DNA from: Eurosta solidaginis
Lineage: Eukaryota > Arthropoda > Insecta > Diptera > Tephritidae
NCBI RefSeq assembly: GCF_040869045.1
Contig: NC_090319.1
Span: forward strand, 380,509,601 to 380,573,600
Length of the DNA stretch: 64,000 bases
Direction: 5' to 3'
Made by a program: the position numbers and the translations under genes
Part shown: piece by piece, positions 33,196-45,034 of the stretch
Layout: each line of letters starts with the position of its first letter
How positions within the stretch are numbered: position 1 is the stretch's first letter
Notes under the pieces: model-generated
What the model saw: only the letters and a program-made list of their open reading frames with translations
Databases searched by the model: none
What the model was told of the DNA's origin: nothing

Positions 33196-34042
33196 ATAGT
33201 TAATTATATAACTAGATTTCCAAAATAAATTTTTCCAATCGCTAATCGTTAGTTATGAACAAATTTTAGAGATGCGGAATTTTTTCAGAGTGTAATCTCT
33301 AGTAAGTAAGTAAGTAATCTCTAGTTGGAAGCGCAAAATATAATATAAACGTGAAAGTTTGACAGATATAATCTAGTGTAATCTTTGGTATCGCTATCCG
33401 ATAGGTGTGCCATAGTGTACAAGTACAAGTGTGTTGACTTCTTTCTGACAGGCACTCGCTTAAGTGAGCCAACGGGAAAATCTGGGTTGCCATTGTTGTT
33501 TCGGTTGAAAACGGCCAATTATGGTTCTGTGCAGAGACGTAAAAGATTTAACAGGGTTTATGTAGTCACAAAAGTGTTGCTCCTGTTCCAAACATTTTAA
33601 TTTTAGATCATGGCGAAAAGTGTTCAGTTCAGAGTTATTTAATTTCATTAAAAGTTTATTTTATTACTGAGGGTTACTCCTTTAAGTGTAAAAAGCAGAG
33701 AAAACATAGAGTTTTTCTAATTATTGTGAAAAATTTCTTTATTTGAATTTCTGTACCCAAGTTTACTATATTTGTGTAACACAGGAATCTGGAGGTCAAT
33801 TCCTTAACTATGAAAAACTGAAAAATGTACACTTATTGAAAACTCATTTGCACACACAATTAACACTTTGAATTTAGTTGTGTTTTTATGCACAAAATTT
33901 TGAAACTAAAAACAAAATTTTCATTTGTCAGAAAAAATAAAGAAAAAACGGCCTAATGTCAAAAAACCCTATCGAAATACAAACTGTCTTGTTTGTTTTT
34001 AATGAACTACTTTGTATTTTTCTTGTATTTCGTGGGTTTTTA

Positions 34043-34302
34043 TATTATACCTTTATATTAAGTCACATTCATGTTGGTCCCCTTATTTTCATACGAATTT
34101 TTGACCCACGGAAAAGTATTTTTCGGTAACCTCCCGTTGAGCTAGACACTTGATACTTAGAGCATAGTTCAGATCTGGGAGAAATTACAATGCAAGTGAA
34201 AAAAAATCCGATAGGTGGCGCACGGGTCGAGATATACAGAAAGTTTATTTTAAAATGGAAATTTTACCATCGAATTTTAACTAACTTCTCGGTGATCCAG
34301 AG
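34043..34302 (+). repeat. ~157-bp minisatellite, left part (split by BEL element)
   Basis: Units start TAACnTCnCGnTGA at 34127 and 34282 (155 bases apart) and contain GGTGGCGCACGGGTCGAGAT. The family continues at 37591-38046 on the far side of the BEL remnant. Confidence 0.75.
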
Positions 34303-34641
34303 TGTGTGAGCGTACCCTAACTTGCCAAATTAACCAAAATAGGATTGAGCACCATGCAGCAACAACACGTAAAACGGAGCGGGGATAGAGTTCTCATCGC
34401 AGATAAATGCACCTCTCTTAATAACATGCTATATGTGTGTGCTTATGTACAAATACTTTGGATAATCATTAGCTCATTTTGCACAGCTAGCGGAGATGGT
34501 TGAAAAACAGTAAAAATCAGTCGTCATTCTACAGTAGGCAAATAAATGAGTTTACTCTGTACCAAATTTAATAAATTTAATAAACCAACCATTGGACTTC
34601 AAACTTGTTGTTGTTTTATCTTTGCGAGTTGCGCACAAACA
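34303..34641 (+). repeat. 5' LTR of the BEL/Pao element
   Basis: About 339 bases from TGTGTGAGCG to GCACAAACA, with AATAAA-like signals near 34565-34580. It is followed at once by TTTTGGTGCCCCGGGTGAGG, which looks like a primer-binding region of fly BEL elements. No matching 3' LTR exists in the window, so the boundaries rest on one copy. Confidence 0.65.
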
Positions 34642-34897
34642 TTTTGGTGCCCCGGGTGAGGCATTTTACAAACATATCATCATACGTTTGACATTGGCTT
34701 TCGCGAAGGGCATTGAAGCCATAATCCATTCCATAACAACAGGGTTGGGTGTTTTACCTGGAAACAACAATAGTGATACATCGAGAACAAATTGGCGTCT
34801 TTTACGTGCTGAACTCGTTGACTTTCAAGTGACCGCTGTGAGGTAAGTGTGTGCTTATTGTTGCTTGAGTGCTTGAGGGTTTCTGTTTTTTCTAAAA

Positions 34898-37590
34898 ATG
34901 GGGAACGAGATGTCACCAGAAGAAGTTTCTGCTATGCAGCTGGACCTGCAACGCCAAGTCGAAAGTGCCCTCAAAAACTTTAAAAAGGATCCCGAATCGA
35001 GAAAAACCATTACGTACTTTGAAATTAGAATTGCCACCTTGACTGAGTGCTACCACAAATTCAAGAATAATCACGTAAAACTTCTTCGATCGGACCTCGA
35101 TACTGAGCATGATTATTATGCCAATGAATTCGCCACTAATTTTGAGGAGCTCTATGTATCGGCTCAAAGTGACATAGTTGAAGCATTCAAAACCAAATAC
35201 CCCACTACATTGATGCCTACTGCGGAACAATCCAAATCGAATAACCAACAGATTGCACGCAACGATACAATAGCACCGGCCGTTCGATTACCAAAGTTAA
35301 CAGTCCCAAGCTTTAGTGGTTCCTACACGGACTGGCCTGCATTCCACGTTGCATACCTCCGCTTGATTCATAATAACATTCAAATCGCTAGCATAGAAAA
35401 GTTCAATTATCTCCGACTTGCTTGACCTATTGGTTTTGATGACGACATTATGAAGTTTCCGTTGACAAATGATAACTACAACCTTACATGGGAAACTCTG
35501 CTGGGTCGTTACAACAATCCCCGAGTTTTGTTTACACATTGTATGCAACTGTTTTATTCCCAACCCATCGTGGCCAAGGAAGATTCGACTAAGTTAAAGC
35601 ATTTAATCGACACGTCCGGGTCGTGTTTTAGTACACTACGCAATTTAAAGGTCGATGTCGATGCCTGCGATCAAGTCTTTGTACACTTTCTTATTAGTAA
35701 ACTATCCATGGAAACCCATCAATTTTGGGAACAGGAATTGGGGAATTCCAAAGAGATTCCAACATTCAAAAGGTTTTGCGATTTTATTGAGGTTCGCTAT
35801 CGGACGCTCGAATCCCTTGAGCTAAAATCAAATAATAGTGATTCAAAATCGGCGGCGCAGCAAAGGTTGAGTTCACCTTCACAACCAACTCAAAGATTAA
35901 AATTTCGTCGTGATTCAAGGGTTAACCACATTTCTAGCTCTATTGATAGCAAAGGCATTAGTTGCATCTTGTGTAAAGAAAGTCATATAACTCGACGTTG
36001 TCACAAATTTCTAGCCATGGATTGTTTTGCACGCAAAACTATCGTTGACACCAACAGGCTTTGCATCAATTGCCTTAGTTCCACACACTTGGTTTCCACA
36101 TGTCCAAGCAATCGGAACTGCCAACAATGTGGCAAACGAGCCCACACATTATTGCATTTTCCTCAAACCATAAACAATCCATCATCTTTTTCACATACTG
36201 CAGCAACGTCGTCTACCACGCCATCACATAGGCGTACTATTAGTACCAATAATATTGGCTCCGAAATCGGTCCACTACTGTTCAACGCAATCAAGTTCAC
36301 TTCTAAAACAAATGTACTTTTACCCACAGCAGTGGTTAAGGTTACCCGTCACGACAGCTCAACAGTTTTATTGCGCACGTTAATCGAGCAAGGCTCCACC
36401 GGAGCTCTAGTCAGTGAGCGAGCTGCAGACACCCTTAAATTGGAAGGCTGGCCCACCAAAACTAGCATAAAACTAACAAATGGTCAGCAAACATCTGGAA
36501 GATATATCACACAATTTACAATAAAATCACGAATTGCTGCAAACTTCCAGCTAGACGTCACAGCTTCAGTCGTTAAAAACGTTACGGAGAATTTACCAGT
36601 TACAACCATATCATATCATGATTGGCCTCACTTACGTGATCTCAAATTGGCAGACCCGGAATTTTATCGATCACTACCTGTTGATTTACTTATTGGTTCA
36701 GACCTTTTTTCGGATTTGATAATGGAAGAACTACGAAAGGGCCGCAGCGACGAGCCCATCGCCCATCAAACAGCATTTGGTTGGACTATATCGGGTAAGG
36801 CGATATCAATTTCAACCCCTTATAAATACAGCAGTACAACAAACTGTTCGCACATTTGCTTGGAAGATTTGGATGTGCTTGTGAAGAAGTTCTACGCACT
36901 TGAAAGTATTCCAACTGAAGAACAACATACTCCAGAAGAGATATGGTGTCAAGAATACTATTGCAGGACTACAATTCGTCAGGCAAACGGAAAATACTTG
37001 GTACGCTTACCATTGAAAACGCATTTTGACTCGAATTTGACGTTAGGCAAGACTCGGCAAAATGCACTTAATCGTTTTTATTTACTCGAGCGTAAGTTTA
37101 ACAATAACATCAAGGTCCAAGACCAATACACTGCAACAATTAAAGAATATTTCGACCTCAATCAAATAACGCCTGTTCAGACTAACGAAGAACAACATTT
37201 GCAACTTTACAACAATCAACCATCTTACTCGTGTTGTACATTGCCCCATCACGCCATGATGAAGGAAGATAGTTTGACAACAAAGTGTCGGGTTGTTTTT
37301 GATGCGTCAGCCAGGTCTTCTAGTGGGAAATCATTAAACAACATTCTGTGTAGTGGGCCTCGCCTTTTGAATGAACTACCAGCTGTTTTATTGAACTGGC
37401 GTCTGCATGTTTATGTAATTACGGCCGATATTGAAAAAATGTTTCGTTGTATAGATACGCAGGAAGAAGATTCTGAATAGCAACGAATATTTTGGCGCAA
37501 TGCAGATGGTGAAGTTACTGAATATAAGTTAACAACAGTAACTTTCGGTACCGCTTCAGCACCATACTTGGCAAACGAAACTTAGCACAT
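34898..37590 (+). pseudogene. BEL/Pao gag-pol remnant, 3'-truncated inside reverse transcriptase
   Basis: One frame runs from ATG 34898 with an in-frame TGA at 35423-35425 and a TAG at 37478-37480. In order: a Gag-like N-terminal half; the DUF1759-type region (LPKLTVPSFSGSYTDWPAFH, about 35288-35350); three zinc-knuckle-like motifs at about 35968-36160 (CILCKESHITRRC, CINCLSSTHLVSTC, CQQCGKRAHTLLH); a DUF1758-type aspartic protease near 36370-36420 whose active site reads LIEQGSTG, with Glu where Asp is expected; and the start of RT (KCRVVFDASA, then VITADIEKMFRCI). RT similarity continues past the TAG (TFGTASAPYLA) to about 37586 and stops at the junction with the minisatellite. RNase H, integrase and the 3' LTR are missing. 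Dead element. Confidence 0.9.
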
Positions 37591-38046
37591 AGTTTGCGAG
37601 TCGATGGCACTACAATTCGTGGAAAACAGAATGCCGCCAGGTGGCAGACGAACCGAGATAAACGAAAATCCCTGAAGAAACGCAAGGAATTTTGCGATCG
37701 ATTTTTAGGTAACTTCCCTGTCAGCTAGAGACTTGGAACTTGGGCGTGAGTCAGAATCCGGTGGCAATGCAATATTTGATCAAAAAAATTTCGCTAGATG
37801 GCGCATGGATCGGGATGTTAAGAAAATTAGTTTTGATTTGGGAATCTTTCAATCCATTTTTAACTAACTTCCCGGTGACCTAGAGACTTGAAACTTGGCA
37901 CACAGTTCGAGGCTTTGTTACAATACAATCTACAGATTTCAAAATTTCACTAGGTAGCGCGCTAAGTGAGATAACTACAAATCCATGCAAAACGAGGGGA
38001 ATCTTGCAATCGATTTTATAGTAACTTCCCGGTGAGCTGGAGATAA
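37591..38046 (+). repeat. ~157-bp minisatellite, right part
   Basis: Units start TAACTTCC at 37710, 37865 and 38032 and share GAGACTTGnAACTTGG and TAGnTGGCGCATGGATCGGG. This is the other half of the repeat tract at 34043-34302. Confidence 0.75.
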
Positions 38047-38169
38047 AGTAGTGTCATATAGGAGTTTGATTTGTTTGCACTTACAGCACCATTTTATTTG
38101 CAGGAGACTTTCACAGCTACAAAAATTAAGGCGGATTTACATAGACGCTTTGGCTGTGTTGCATTCATT

Positions 38170-38840
38170 ACCCTGCAAAAATTGTTGGATTACGTGTTCC
38201 ATTTTCTTCATGTTGGAGTACTCTAACAATACTCCTTTGCAATGCGTTTGCGGAACACCATCAGCCGATCATTGCTCGTTTTTTAACGACCGTGTTCACG
38301 ACACGATGATGATCGAACAGAGTTTCCAAAAGTAAAATATTGCATACAAATTACTGATAATAAAATTTTACTATGGCAACTCTGATAAAATGCAACCGCG
38401 CACTGGTTTTATGTATACATACTATAGTATAGAGAAATATTAGTTTCTTTATTCACGCAAATGCTAAACAACATAAGAATATTCGTAGTAAAAAATATAA
38501 AAGTTATATTGCCCCTCTTCATTTACTTTCATTTTAAATTAAATTCACTCCGATAATTCTTTCCGACACAATTTCTCTTTAGTACTTTGGCATATGATCC
38601 TCTGTGGATGCTCCATGGAGTACTACAGTGAAAGTACTTTAGAAAGTACTCTCACTTATGTACTCTATGGAATACTCACAAACAAAGCGAGAGTGGGATC
38701 ACCTACTCCTCTCCTAGGACATCGCAATGTTAATTGGAGCACATTTTTTGTATGAATACAGATTAGTTTTGGAACACTCCTATATTCCCAAAGGACTATT
38801 CCTTACATTATTTATGGAGTACTCGCGTTTTTTGAAGGGT
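38170..38840. mobile_element. hAT-like MITE (671 bp) with AGTACTC-rich interior
   Basis: Inverted ends ACCCTGCAAAAA and TTTTTTGAAGGGT; flanks CATTCATT (38162-38169) and AATTCATT (38841-38848), 7 of 8 matching. The CATAGTGTAC element copy at 60362-62054 lacks this insertion. The interior repeats GGAGTACTC-like motifs several times (about 38214, 38610, 38815). No coding capacity. Confidence 0.75.
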
Positions 38841-39331
38841 AATTCATTTGTCGGGCGAAGTATCGAAAAATTTACATAAATGCTTTGGTTGCGTGCCTAC
38901 GCTTTGACAACGCCGTACGAAAAATAATGAAGCGCCGTACGGTATCATTGCTTTGAAGCGACCAAAGCGTTTATATAATTTTGCCCTTATGCATTTGTGT
39001 AAACAGCCTTAGAAATGAAAATATTCCATGTTACACGTCTGGCGCTTTGTATTTCGACTTTAATTTAAATAAATTTTGCTTTCCGTATGTTTCCGCATTG
39101 TTGCAGGCCACAAATCTTCTAGTATTCTTACTTCCGCGGAAATATATGCAACTATTTCATCTGTAAATAATACAAAGTTTTGTTAAACTATTAAATGCAA
39201 CTCAGCTGGAAGTACTCTTGCGTACGAAAAATGCAACTCTAGACCTGAGATTTGCATCAGGTGAGCGAGGAGGTTTGTAGTTTTGACGTTTATCGCTTAA
39301 TTGACACACTTGTATAGGTACACTATGAGGT

Positions 39332-40219
39332 AGTGGTGGGTAATGACACTATTTTTTGAGTGTTAACACAGTAGCACAGGCACACTTTGTAGTGTTAACA
39401 CATTGTGTTGACACAATTGTGTTATAACTGATTATCGAAAGTCGATATGTGTTAGCACAATATCAGAGCACAGTACTGTGTTACTTACCTCTAACGCCAC
39501 GTTTAGAAAAGTAAATCATGGCAACATTTATCTTCTTTCGTACTCCCATGTTTAGTGAATCTACGTTATATAACCACAACTTTTGCTTAAATAGAACATT
39601 TTCAACTTAGAGTATACATTTTGTTCCCACATCTTTTAAACGTAATACACAGGCAAGATTACTAGTACAAACAAAACAGGCACAATGGACTATGTATGTA
39701 TGAATGTGCACTTACGATCATTGTAAATTGTACCAAGTAGCGCAACTAACAGCTGATCGGTGAAAATTCGCACATTCACACGCACAGTTCTCGACTCAGT
39801 TTCAAAAAAAAAACTTTAGATTATTTAATTCAAATTTTAAAGTGAAATAACCCTTACAAATTTATGTATACAGAATATATATGGCGTGTTTGTTGTTATT
39901 AAAACAATACTTTTATTTATATTAAAGCTTTTATCATTTTTTTTAACTTTGAAAAAACTCCGAACACCATTCCTTCATTATATGACATTCGACTGCCTAG
40001 TCCACTGCCTTCCACTCTATTCGCAACATAACCTCTACTTAAGCTGCCAAACTATATAGTAAACAATGCTTACGATCTGAGTGTCATTCTCTGTGCTATA
40101 GAAACAGCTTTGTGCCATCGAGTGTGCCACTGTGTTATAATTTAATCGATAAGTGTGCGTGTGCGTGCCGCACATTACTGAGTGTTAACACAGCGCAGTG
40201 CTGTGTTACTCAGCCTTAC
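39332..40219. mobile_element. hAT-like non-autonomous element (888 bp) with TATGAGGT duplication
   Basis: TATGAGGT stands at 39324-39331 and 40220-40227 (the match extends to ACTATGAGGT). Ends are imperfect inverted repeats (GTGGTGGGTAATGACAC against GTAAGGCTGAGTAACAC). AGTGTTAACAC palindromes occur near both ends (about 39359 and 40180). It inserted across the right end of the CATAGTGTAC element and later received the 350-bp MITE at 39719. Confidence 0.75.
39719..40068 (+). mobile_element. 350-bp hAT-type MITE, copy a, TSD CTTACGAT
   Basis: Ends CATTGTAAAT and AGTAAACAATG; perfect 8-bp direct repeats CTTACGAT at 39711-39718 and 40069-40076. Related copies at 45035-45385 and 59962-60313 have the same ends and different perfect 8-bp duplications. 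Confidence 0.93.
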
Positions 40220-40227
40220 TATGAGGT

Positions 40228-41108
40228 GAGCAACCGGTGTTTGTGGATTAAGTAAGTCATAGATGAATGGATTTGCTACTCTTTGTTTCGAGAGAGCGCT
40301 GTCAAAATGCACATTTTTTATAACATTTATCAATGATGCCACCCCAAACAAGAATTAATAGATCTGAAAATGGGGATTTTTGACATAAATTTCGGCGATT
40401 ATAGTTTCAATCATCTAATAAAATAATAGTTGTAAAATATTTATTTCTTTAAACTTATTTTACAATAATACGACTAGTTAGAGTTAAATATAAACAAATC
40501 TAAGTAAAATTTACATTTCAATTAAATTACTTAGTCAAATATTGTAACGCATTTAACTCGCAGTGAAAACCATATATTCTTTTGAAATTTCAGTAAATCG
40601 GACCTATGATATAACAGTTAACATTATCTAATGGATAGGGCTTATCCTACATGTCTGGCGTTCCAGGTTCTGTGATCAAAATGGACTGGTTGCATCGGGA
40701 GTTCATATTTACAAAACCTCTTTTTAGTGATAACTTTTGAATGGGAAATAATATTTACCCCCCGCCTTCGAACTAATAATATATAGACTAAATTAAGTAT
40801 TTTTATCCTTTTTCCCATAATTTTTGAACGCTATTCTACAGTTTTAGGTCAAACTAAAGTTTACCGAAATTTTTGGGCCGTTTTTCGTTTTGACTGGCAC
40901 ATTTTTTGTTCTGGCACCCGCTTCAGCTGGCGCGAGGGATTTATCTGTGATTGTTGCCAGCAACAACTAGAAGACAAATCCCTCGTGAGAGCGAAAATAT
41001 GAGAGCGTAACCAAAAGATTCGTATCAATCTAATCAAAGAAGTAAGTTCTTATCAATTTAATAAAAATTAAATTAAATTGCACCCAAAGAACTTTTGCTA
41101 CTTCAAAT
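40228..41108. other. Intergenic DNA and presumed KLHDC4 promoter/5' UTR
   Basis: AT-rich DNA leads to the KLHDC4 start. The clearest structure is a nested inverted repeat at 40933-40985: CGAGGGATTTATCT pairs with AGACAAATCCCTCG, and between them TTGTTG-CCAG-CAACAA pairs with itself. It lies about 125-175 bases upstream of the ATG and could be a promoter element. No TATA box is obvious. Confidence 0.5.
40933..40985. promoter_or_regulatory. Nested inverted repeat upstream of KLHDC4
   Basis: Outer arms of 14 bases (40933-40946 and 40972-40985, one mismatch) enclose an inner 6-base palindrome (40951-40966). Position just upstream of a housekeeping-type gene suggests a double-stranded protein-binding site; function is not shown by the sequence. 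Confidence 0.4.
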
Positions 41109-43028
41109 ATGGGGAAAAATGACAAAAATAAAAAGAAAGGCAAAGGTGCTGAAAAGACTGCTATGAAAACAGACAAAAAATTGGCTGCCAAGCAAAAGCG
41201 AATGCTGGAAAAATTAGGCGAGGTATTTAGAAATAACGAAGAGTTGAAATAACCATTTATGTACAAACTATTTATGTAGACAGATATAGCAGAATTTGTA
41301 GCTCAATTAGAAGCTGAAGAAGCACGTCGTAAAACGGTCACGGAAGAAGTTTGCGCACCGCCAACGCCCCGTTCTAATTTCACATTTGTCGCATATCCTG
41401 AAAAAGAGGAGCTCATACTATTTGGTGGCGAATTCTATAATGGACAACGTGTTTGCATTTACAACGACTTGTTTATCTACAATATACCCAAAAAATTATG
41501 GAGGCAAGTGAAATCTCCAGCTGGACCAGCTCCACGTAGTGGGCATCAAATGGTAGCAGTCGCTACTGATGGTGGACAATTATGGGTAGGAAAATGTTAC
41601 GGTAAAAGTCTAGAACAGGGGTCGATTGCTAATACGCGGCAAATAATAATGATGTTAAGATTATTAATACTAATTTCAGGGCTCGTGTTAGCAGTCGAAC
41701 CCTGTTCTACACTATTGCCAATGTTTATTTTACTTATTTTGTACCAAAATCACTCTCGTGTAAATCAGTTGTACGAAATTAAGGTTTCTAATCATCAAAA
41801 TCATTTTTTCGTTTAAAGATTTTCGGTGGTGAGCATGCCAGTCCGTCCCAGATGCAGTTCTTCCATTATAAAGATCTATGGGTAATGCGTATGAAAACAC
41901 GAACATGGGAGAAAATCAACGCGCCGAATGCACCAAGTGCACGTAGTGGACACAGAATGGTGGTTAACAAGAAACGTATTTATGTATTTGGCGGCTTTCA
42001 TGATAACAACCAGACTTATCGGTATTTTAATGATATACACATATTTTCCATGGAATCATATGATTGGTTGAAGATTAATGTTAGTGACGCCATTATACCT
42101 GCACCACGATCTGGTTGTTGCATGGCGGTTTGTCCTGATGGAAAAGTGCTTGTTTGGGGCGGTTACTCAAAAGCAGCAATTAAAAAGGATGCAGATCGCG
42201 GTGTAGTACATACGGATATGTTTAGTCTTGTGCCTGATAGTAAGTGGAAAGTAGTTATAAGTATAAAATATATGTTGTATTACCATTTATTGTTGGCTCT
42301 TTGCAGAAGCTAATCCAAATGAAAAATTCAAATGGATAATAGTTAAACCAGGAGGTTACAAACCATTACCGCGTAGTAGTGTAAGCTGTACAATGGCCCC
42401 TAATGGTAAAGCTTATTGCTTTGGCGGTGTTATGGACATCGATGAAGATGAGGAAGATATCAAAGGTCAATTTGGCGAAGACCTATTAGCATTAGATCTA
42501 ACAAGCCTAACATGGCGTTTATTAGAAATAACGAAAAAAGAAAACAAAGTGGAAAAGAAAGACGAAACTGCCGTGCAAGACATTAAAATGGAAACAGCAT
42601 CAAGCTCAACTAAAACGGTTCACACGGATGGTGTATTTACTGTAACAGTTGGTGGTGCACCTACTGGTAGCGGGGGCAACACATCTTTCTCAAAAGTGCC
42701 TAGTTTGTTTCCCAATAGGCGTCCAAAAAATGTACCATCACCTCGCATGAATTCTGGTCTATGTGTTTGCAAAGGCACCCTATACGTATATGGCGGTTTA
42801 TATGAAGAAGACAATAAGCAATATACTTTCAATGATTTCTATGCACTGGATTTGCATAGGTTAAATGAGTGGGAAGTTATAATTCCCAACAATATGGACG
42901 CGCATGAATGGATTGAAAGTGAAAGTAGCAATTCTGACGAAAGTGGAAGCGGCAACAGCACGACAAGTGATAGCGAAAGTGATAATGATGAGGCCGTTGA
43001 TGATGATGAAGGCATGGACACTAATTAA
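41109..43028 (+). CDS. KLHDC4: Kelch domain-containing protein 4 (four exons)
   Basis: Exons 41109-41222, 41280-41585, 41819-42239 and 42307-43028 join in frame (phases 0, 0, 1) to 520 codons, about the length I recall for human KLHDC4. All introns are GT-AG; the first and third are under 70 bases. The start MGKNDKNKKKGKGAEKTAMK is a lysine-rich N terminus typical of the family, followed by a coiled-coil-like LEAEEARR stretch (48-55). Kelch di-glycines preceded by hydrophobic residues occur at 87-88, 143-144, 198-199, 254-255, 320-321 and 443-444, giving a six-bladed propeller. An insert of about 80 residues (roughly 360-440) precedes the last motif, and the tail (about 484-520) is rich in Ser, Asp and Glu. 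The molecular role of KLHDC4 is not well established; kelch propellers bind protein partners. Intron 2 carries a small transposon remnant. Confidence 0.93.
41601..41718. mobile_element. Short fold-back relic in KLHDC4 intron 2
   Basis: GTCTAGAACAGGGGTCGATT at 41609 is answered in reverse complement by TCGAACCCTGTTCTACAC at about 41696-41712, giving ~34-base arms around a ~45-base spacer. The arms are those of the element at 52655-53176 (GTCTAGTTGAGGGGTCGACT), so this is a strongly shortened family member. It makes up about half of the 233-base intron. Confidence 0.75.
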
Positions 43029-43067
43029 GATGAGCAATTAATTGCAATTAAACAAACGAAAACATAT

Positions 43068-43098
43068 GTTGTTGTTGTTGTTGTTGTTGTTGTTGTAG
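43068..43098. repeat. (GTT)n microsatellite at a LINE 3' end
   Basis: About ten GTT units follow the KLHDC4 stop codon by 40 bases. On the minus strand this is a (CAA)n tail, as at the 3' ends of the elements at 43153 and 49540-49558. Confidence 0.8.
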
Positions 43099-43149
43099 CA
43101 ATGTTTCGCCTCACCTAATAGCTGTGACCGATCACAAATTGTCATCAAA

Positions 43150-44775
43150 GTCCTGTTGTTGTTGTTGTAGCGATTAGGCTACTCCCCGAAGGCCTTGGGG
43201 AGTGCTATCGATGTGATGGTCCTTTGTCGGATACAGATCCGATACGCTCCGGTAACACAGCACCATTAAGGCGCCGGCCCGACCATCTCGGGAACGATTT
43301 ACATGGCCACACTGAACCTTCACGCCATCCCTCCCTCCCCACCCCCAAGTTCCATGAGGAGCTTGGGGTCGCCAGAGCCTCGTCTGTTAGTGAAACGGGA
43401 TTCGCCGCTCGAAGGTGAGGTTGACAATTGGGTTGGAGAAGCTATATGTTGCGCTACACAACCCCTTGAATCCCTCATCAATGTCCTCTAATGGGAGTCC
43501 AAGGAAACTTGCTGTTTCGACAGGCGTGTACCATAATGAAAGGGGTGTTAGAGGCGTTGGTTCCATATTACAATTAAAGAGATGGTTGGTGTCATGTGGG
43601 GACACATTGCAAGCAGGGCATACATTTTGTATGTCGTGGTTGATTCTGGATAGATAAGAGTTTAGCCTGTTACAAGATCCAGAACGAAGTTGAGCTTGTG
43701 TTTTTTTTGCTTCATACGGAGTTCTCAGGTGCCGTATTTCCTCATAATGCTTACGGAGGTGACTCCTTAAGCCCCTGGGCGGTGTTGGCTCATCAATCAA
43801 ATGTCTGTTGGGATGCCCAGGTTTCTGGGTATTCAACTGGAACTGTTTGGTTAGCATCTCATTTCTCTCCCTGATGGGGAGTATTATCGCCTCATTATGT
43901 AGATGGTGTTCTGAGGACATAAGAAGACAGCCCGTGGCGGCTCTTAGAGCAGTATTTTGGCAGGTCTGTAGCTTCTTCCAGTGAGTAGTTTTTAGGCTTG
44001 TCGACCATATAGGGGAAGTGTAGCATTCAATCGGCTGTCCAATTGCTTTGTATGTGGTAATGAGCGTTTCTTTGTCTTTTCCCCAAGTACTGCCAGCAAG
44101 GGATTTGAGGATTTTATTACGACAGTATGACAGTCGGTAGCGTAGTGCTATAGACGTGGATGTTCAAAATGGTCGACATTTGTGACGTCCATGTTGTATA
44201 TAAGGTCGCGGAGGATTTTGTCGGTGATAATGCCAGGTTTCGCGAGGCGAAAAAACTGGAGAGATCAGGGAGGTAGCCGTTTATTCTGTTGCAGAACTCA
44301 GCGATCTGTGGGCCTGGGCCTGTGGCCATTATTGTACAGTCATCGGCGTAGGAATCGATAGTGACTCCTTCTGGTGGCGGAGGTAGCTTAGATATGTAGA
44401 AATTAAACAAAAGTGGGGATAGGACACCACCCTGTGGCACCCGTTGTTTAATCCTTCTTGGTTTTGATGTTTCGTTTCTAAATTACACAGATGCCTGCCA
44501 ACCACCCAGATAATTTGCGGTCCACCTTTTAAGACATGGGGGAAGGGTATACCCTTCCAGTTCTTGCAGTAACATGCCGCGTTTGACCGTATCAAAAGCT
44601 TTTGATAGGTCTAGCGCAACGAGTACTCTGTATGGTGGGGGTTTTGATTTAAACCGCAATTTATCTGGGTGTTAGTGGCATTTACCGCGGTGGTGGTGTA
44701 ATGGAGTTTTCTGCAGCCATGCTGATGACAGCTTAGCTGCAAATTTGCTTTGAAGTAGGGGAGCAAAATCATTGC
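43150..44775 (-). pseudogene. Jockey-like LINE, 5'-truncated and interrupted by stops
   Basis: On the minus strand the reverse transcriptase reads VLVALDLSKAFDTVKRGMLL (motif A, near 44570-44630), then after an in-frame stop VPQGGVLSPLLFNFYISKLP (motif B, near 44380-44440) and IDSYADDCTIMATG (motif C, catalytic YADD intact, near 44320-44355). The C-terminal part (43387-43920) carries CPACNVSPHDTNHLFNC, the zinc knuckle typical of these LINEs. The 3' UTR (CTTCGGGGAGTAGCCTAATC then (CAA)n) ends near 43150. The 5' part with the endonuclease is missing. It was inserted tail-first just beyond KLHDC4, in the opposite orientation. Confidence 0.87.
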
Positions 44776-45034
44776 AACGGTTAATCATTACCATTAGTAA
44801 TCATTATTTAACAGGGCTGATTTCAATACGCATTATACTCAGATGTAACTGAAATATGTGTCTCTGTTTCACCTCTACACTAATTCTATGTATCACCTCT
44901 TAAAATGGCGCGTGTCCACAATTCATCGCAACTGATTCAGCTATATGTTATACACTATGCCATCAAGAGGGTTGTGTCTCCGCTTTTCGGTACACCATGT
45001 GCTGTAGCTAGTTATTTAACCACTGCAGCTAGAT

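Larger units (their letters stand above)
33411..39327 (+). mobile_element. hAT-like non-autonomous element (CATAGTGTAC family), plus-strand copy, interrupted by later insertions
   Basis: Ends are CATAGTGTACAAGTACAAGT at 33411 and the inverted ACTTGTATAGGTACACTATG ending at 39327. The other copy (60362-62054, minus) is uninterrupted and about 1.7 kb long; own sequence here is 33411-34042, 38047-38169 and 38849-39327. The gaps are explained by the minisatellite/BEL block (34043-38046) and a MITE (38170-38840). The left flank AGGTGTGC (33403-33410) and the right flank AGGTGAGC, reconstituted across the element at 39332-40219, agree at 7 of 8 positions, fitting a hAT-type 8-bp duplication. No transposase recognised. 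Confidence 0.8.

Noticed and set aside
38981..39166. Conserved short protein (counterpart at 60524-60730)
   Set aside because: The two frames lie in copies of the same transposable element, so their similarity reflects shared descent of the repeat, not protein conservation.
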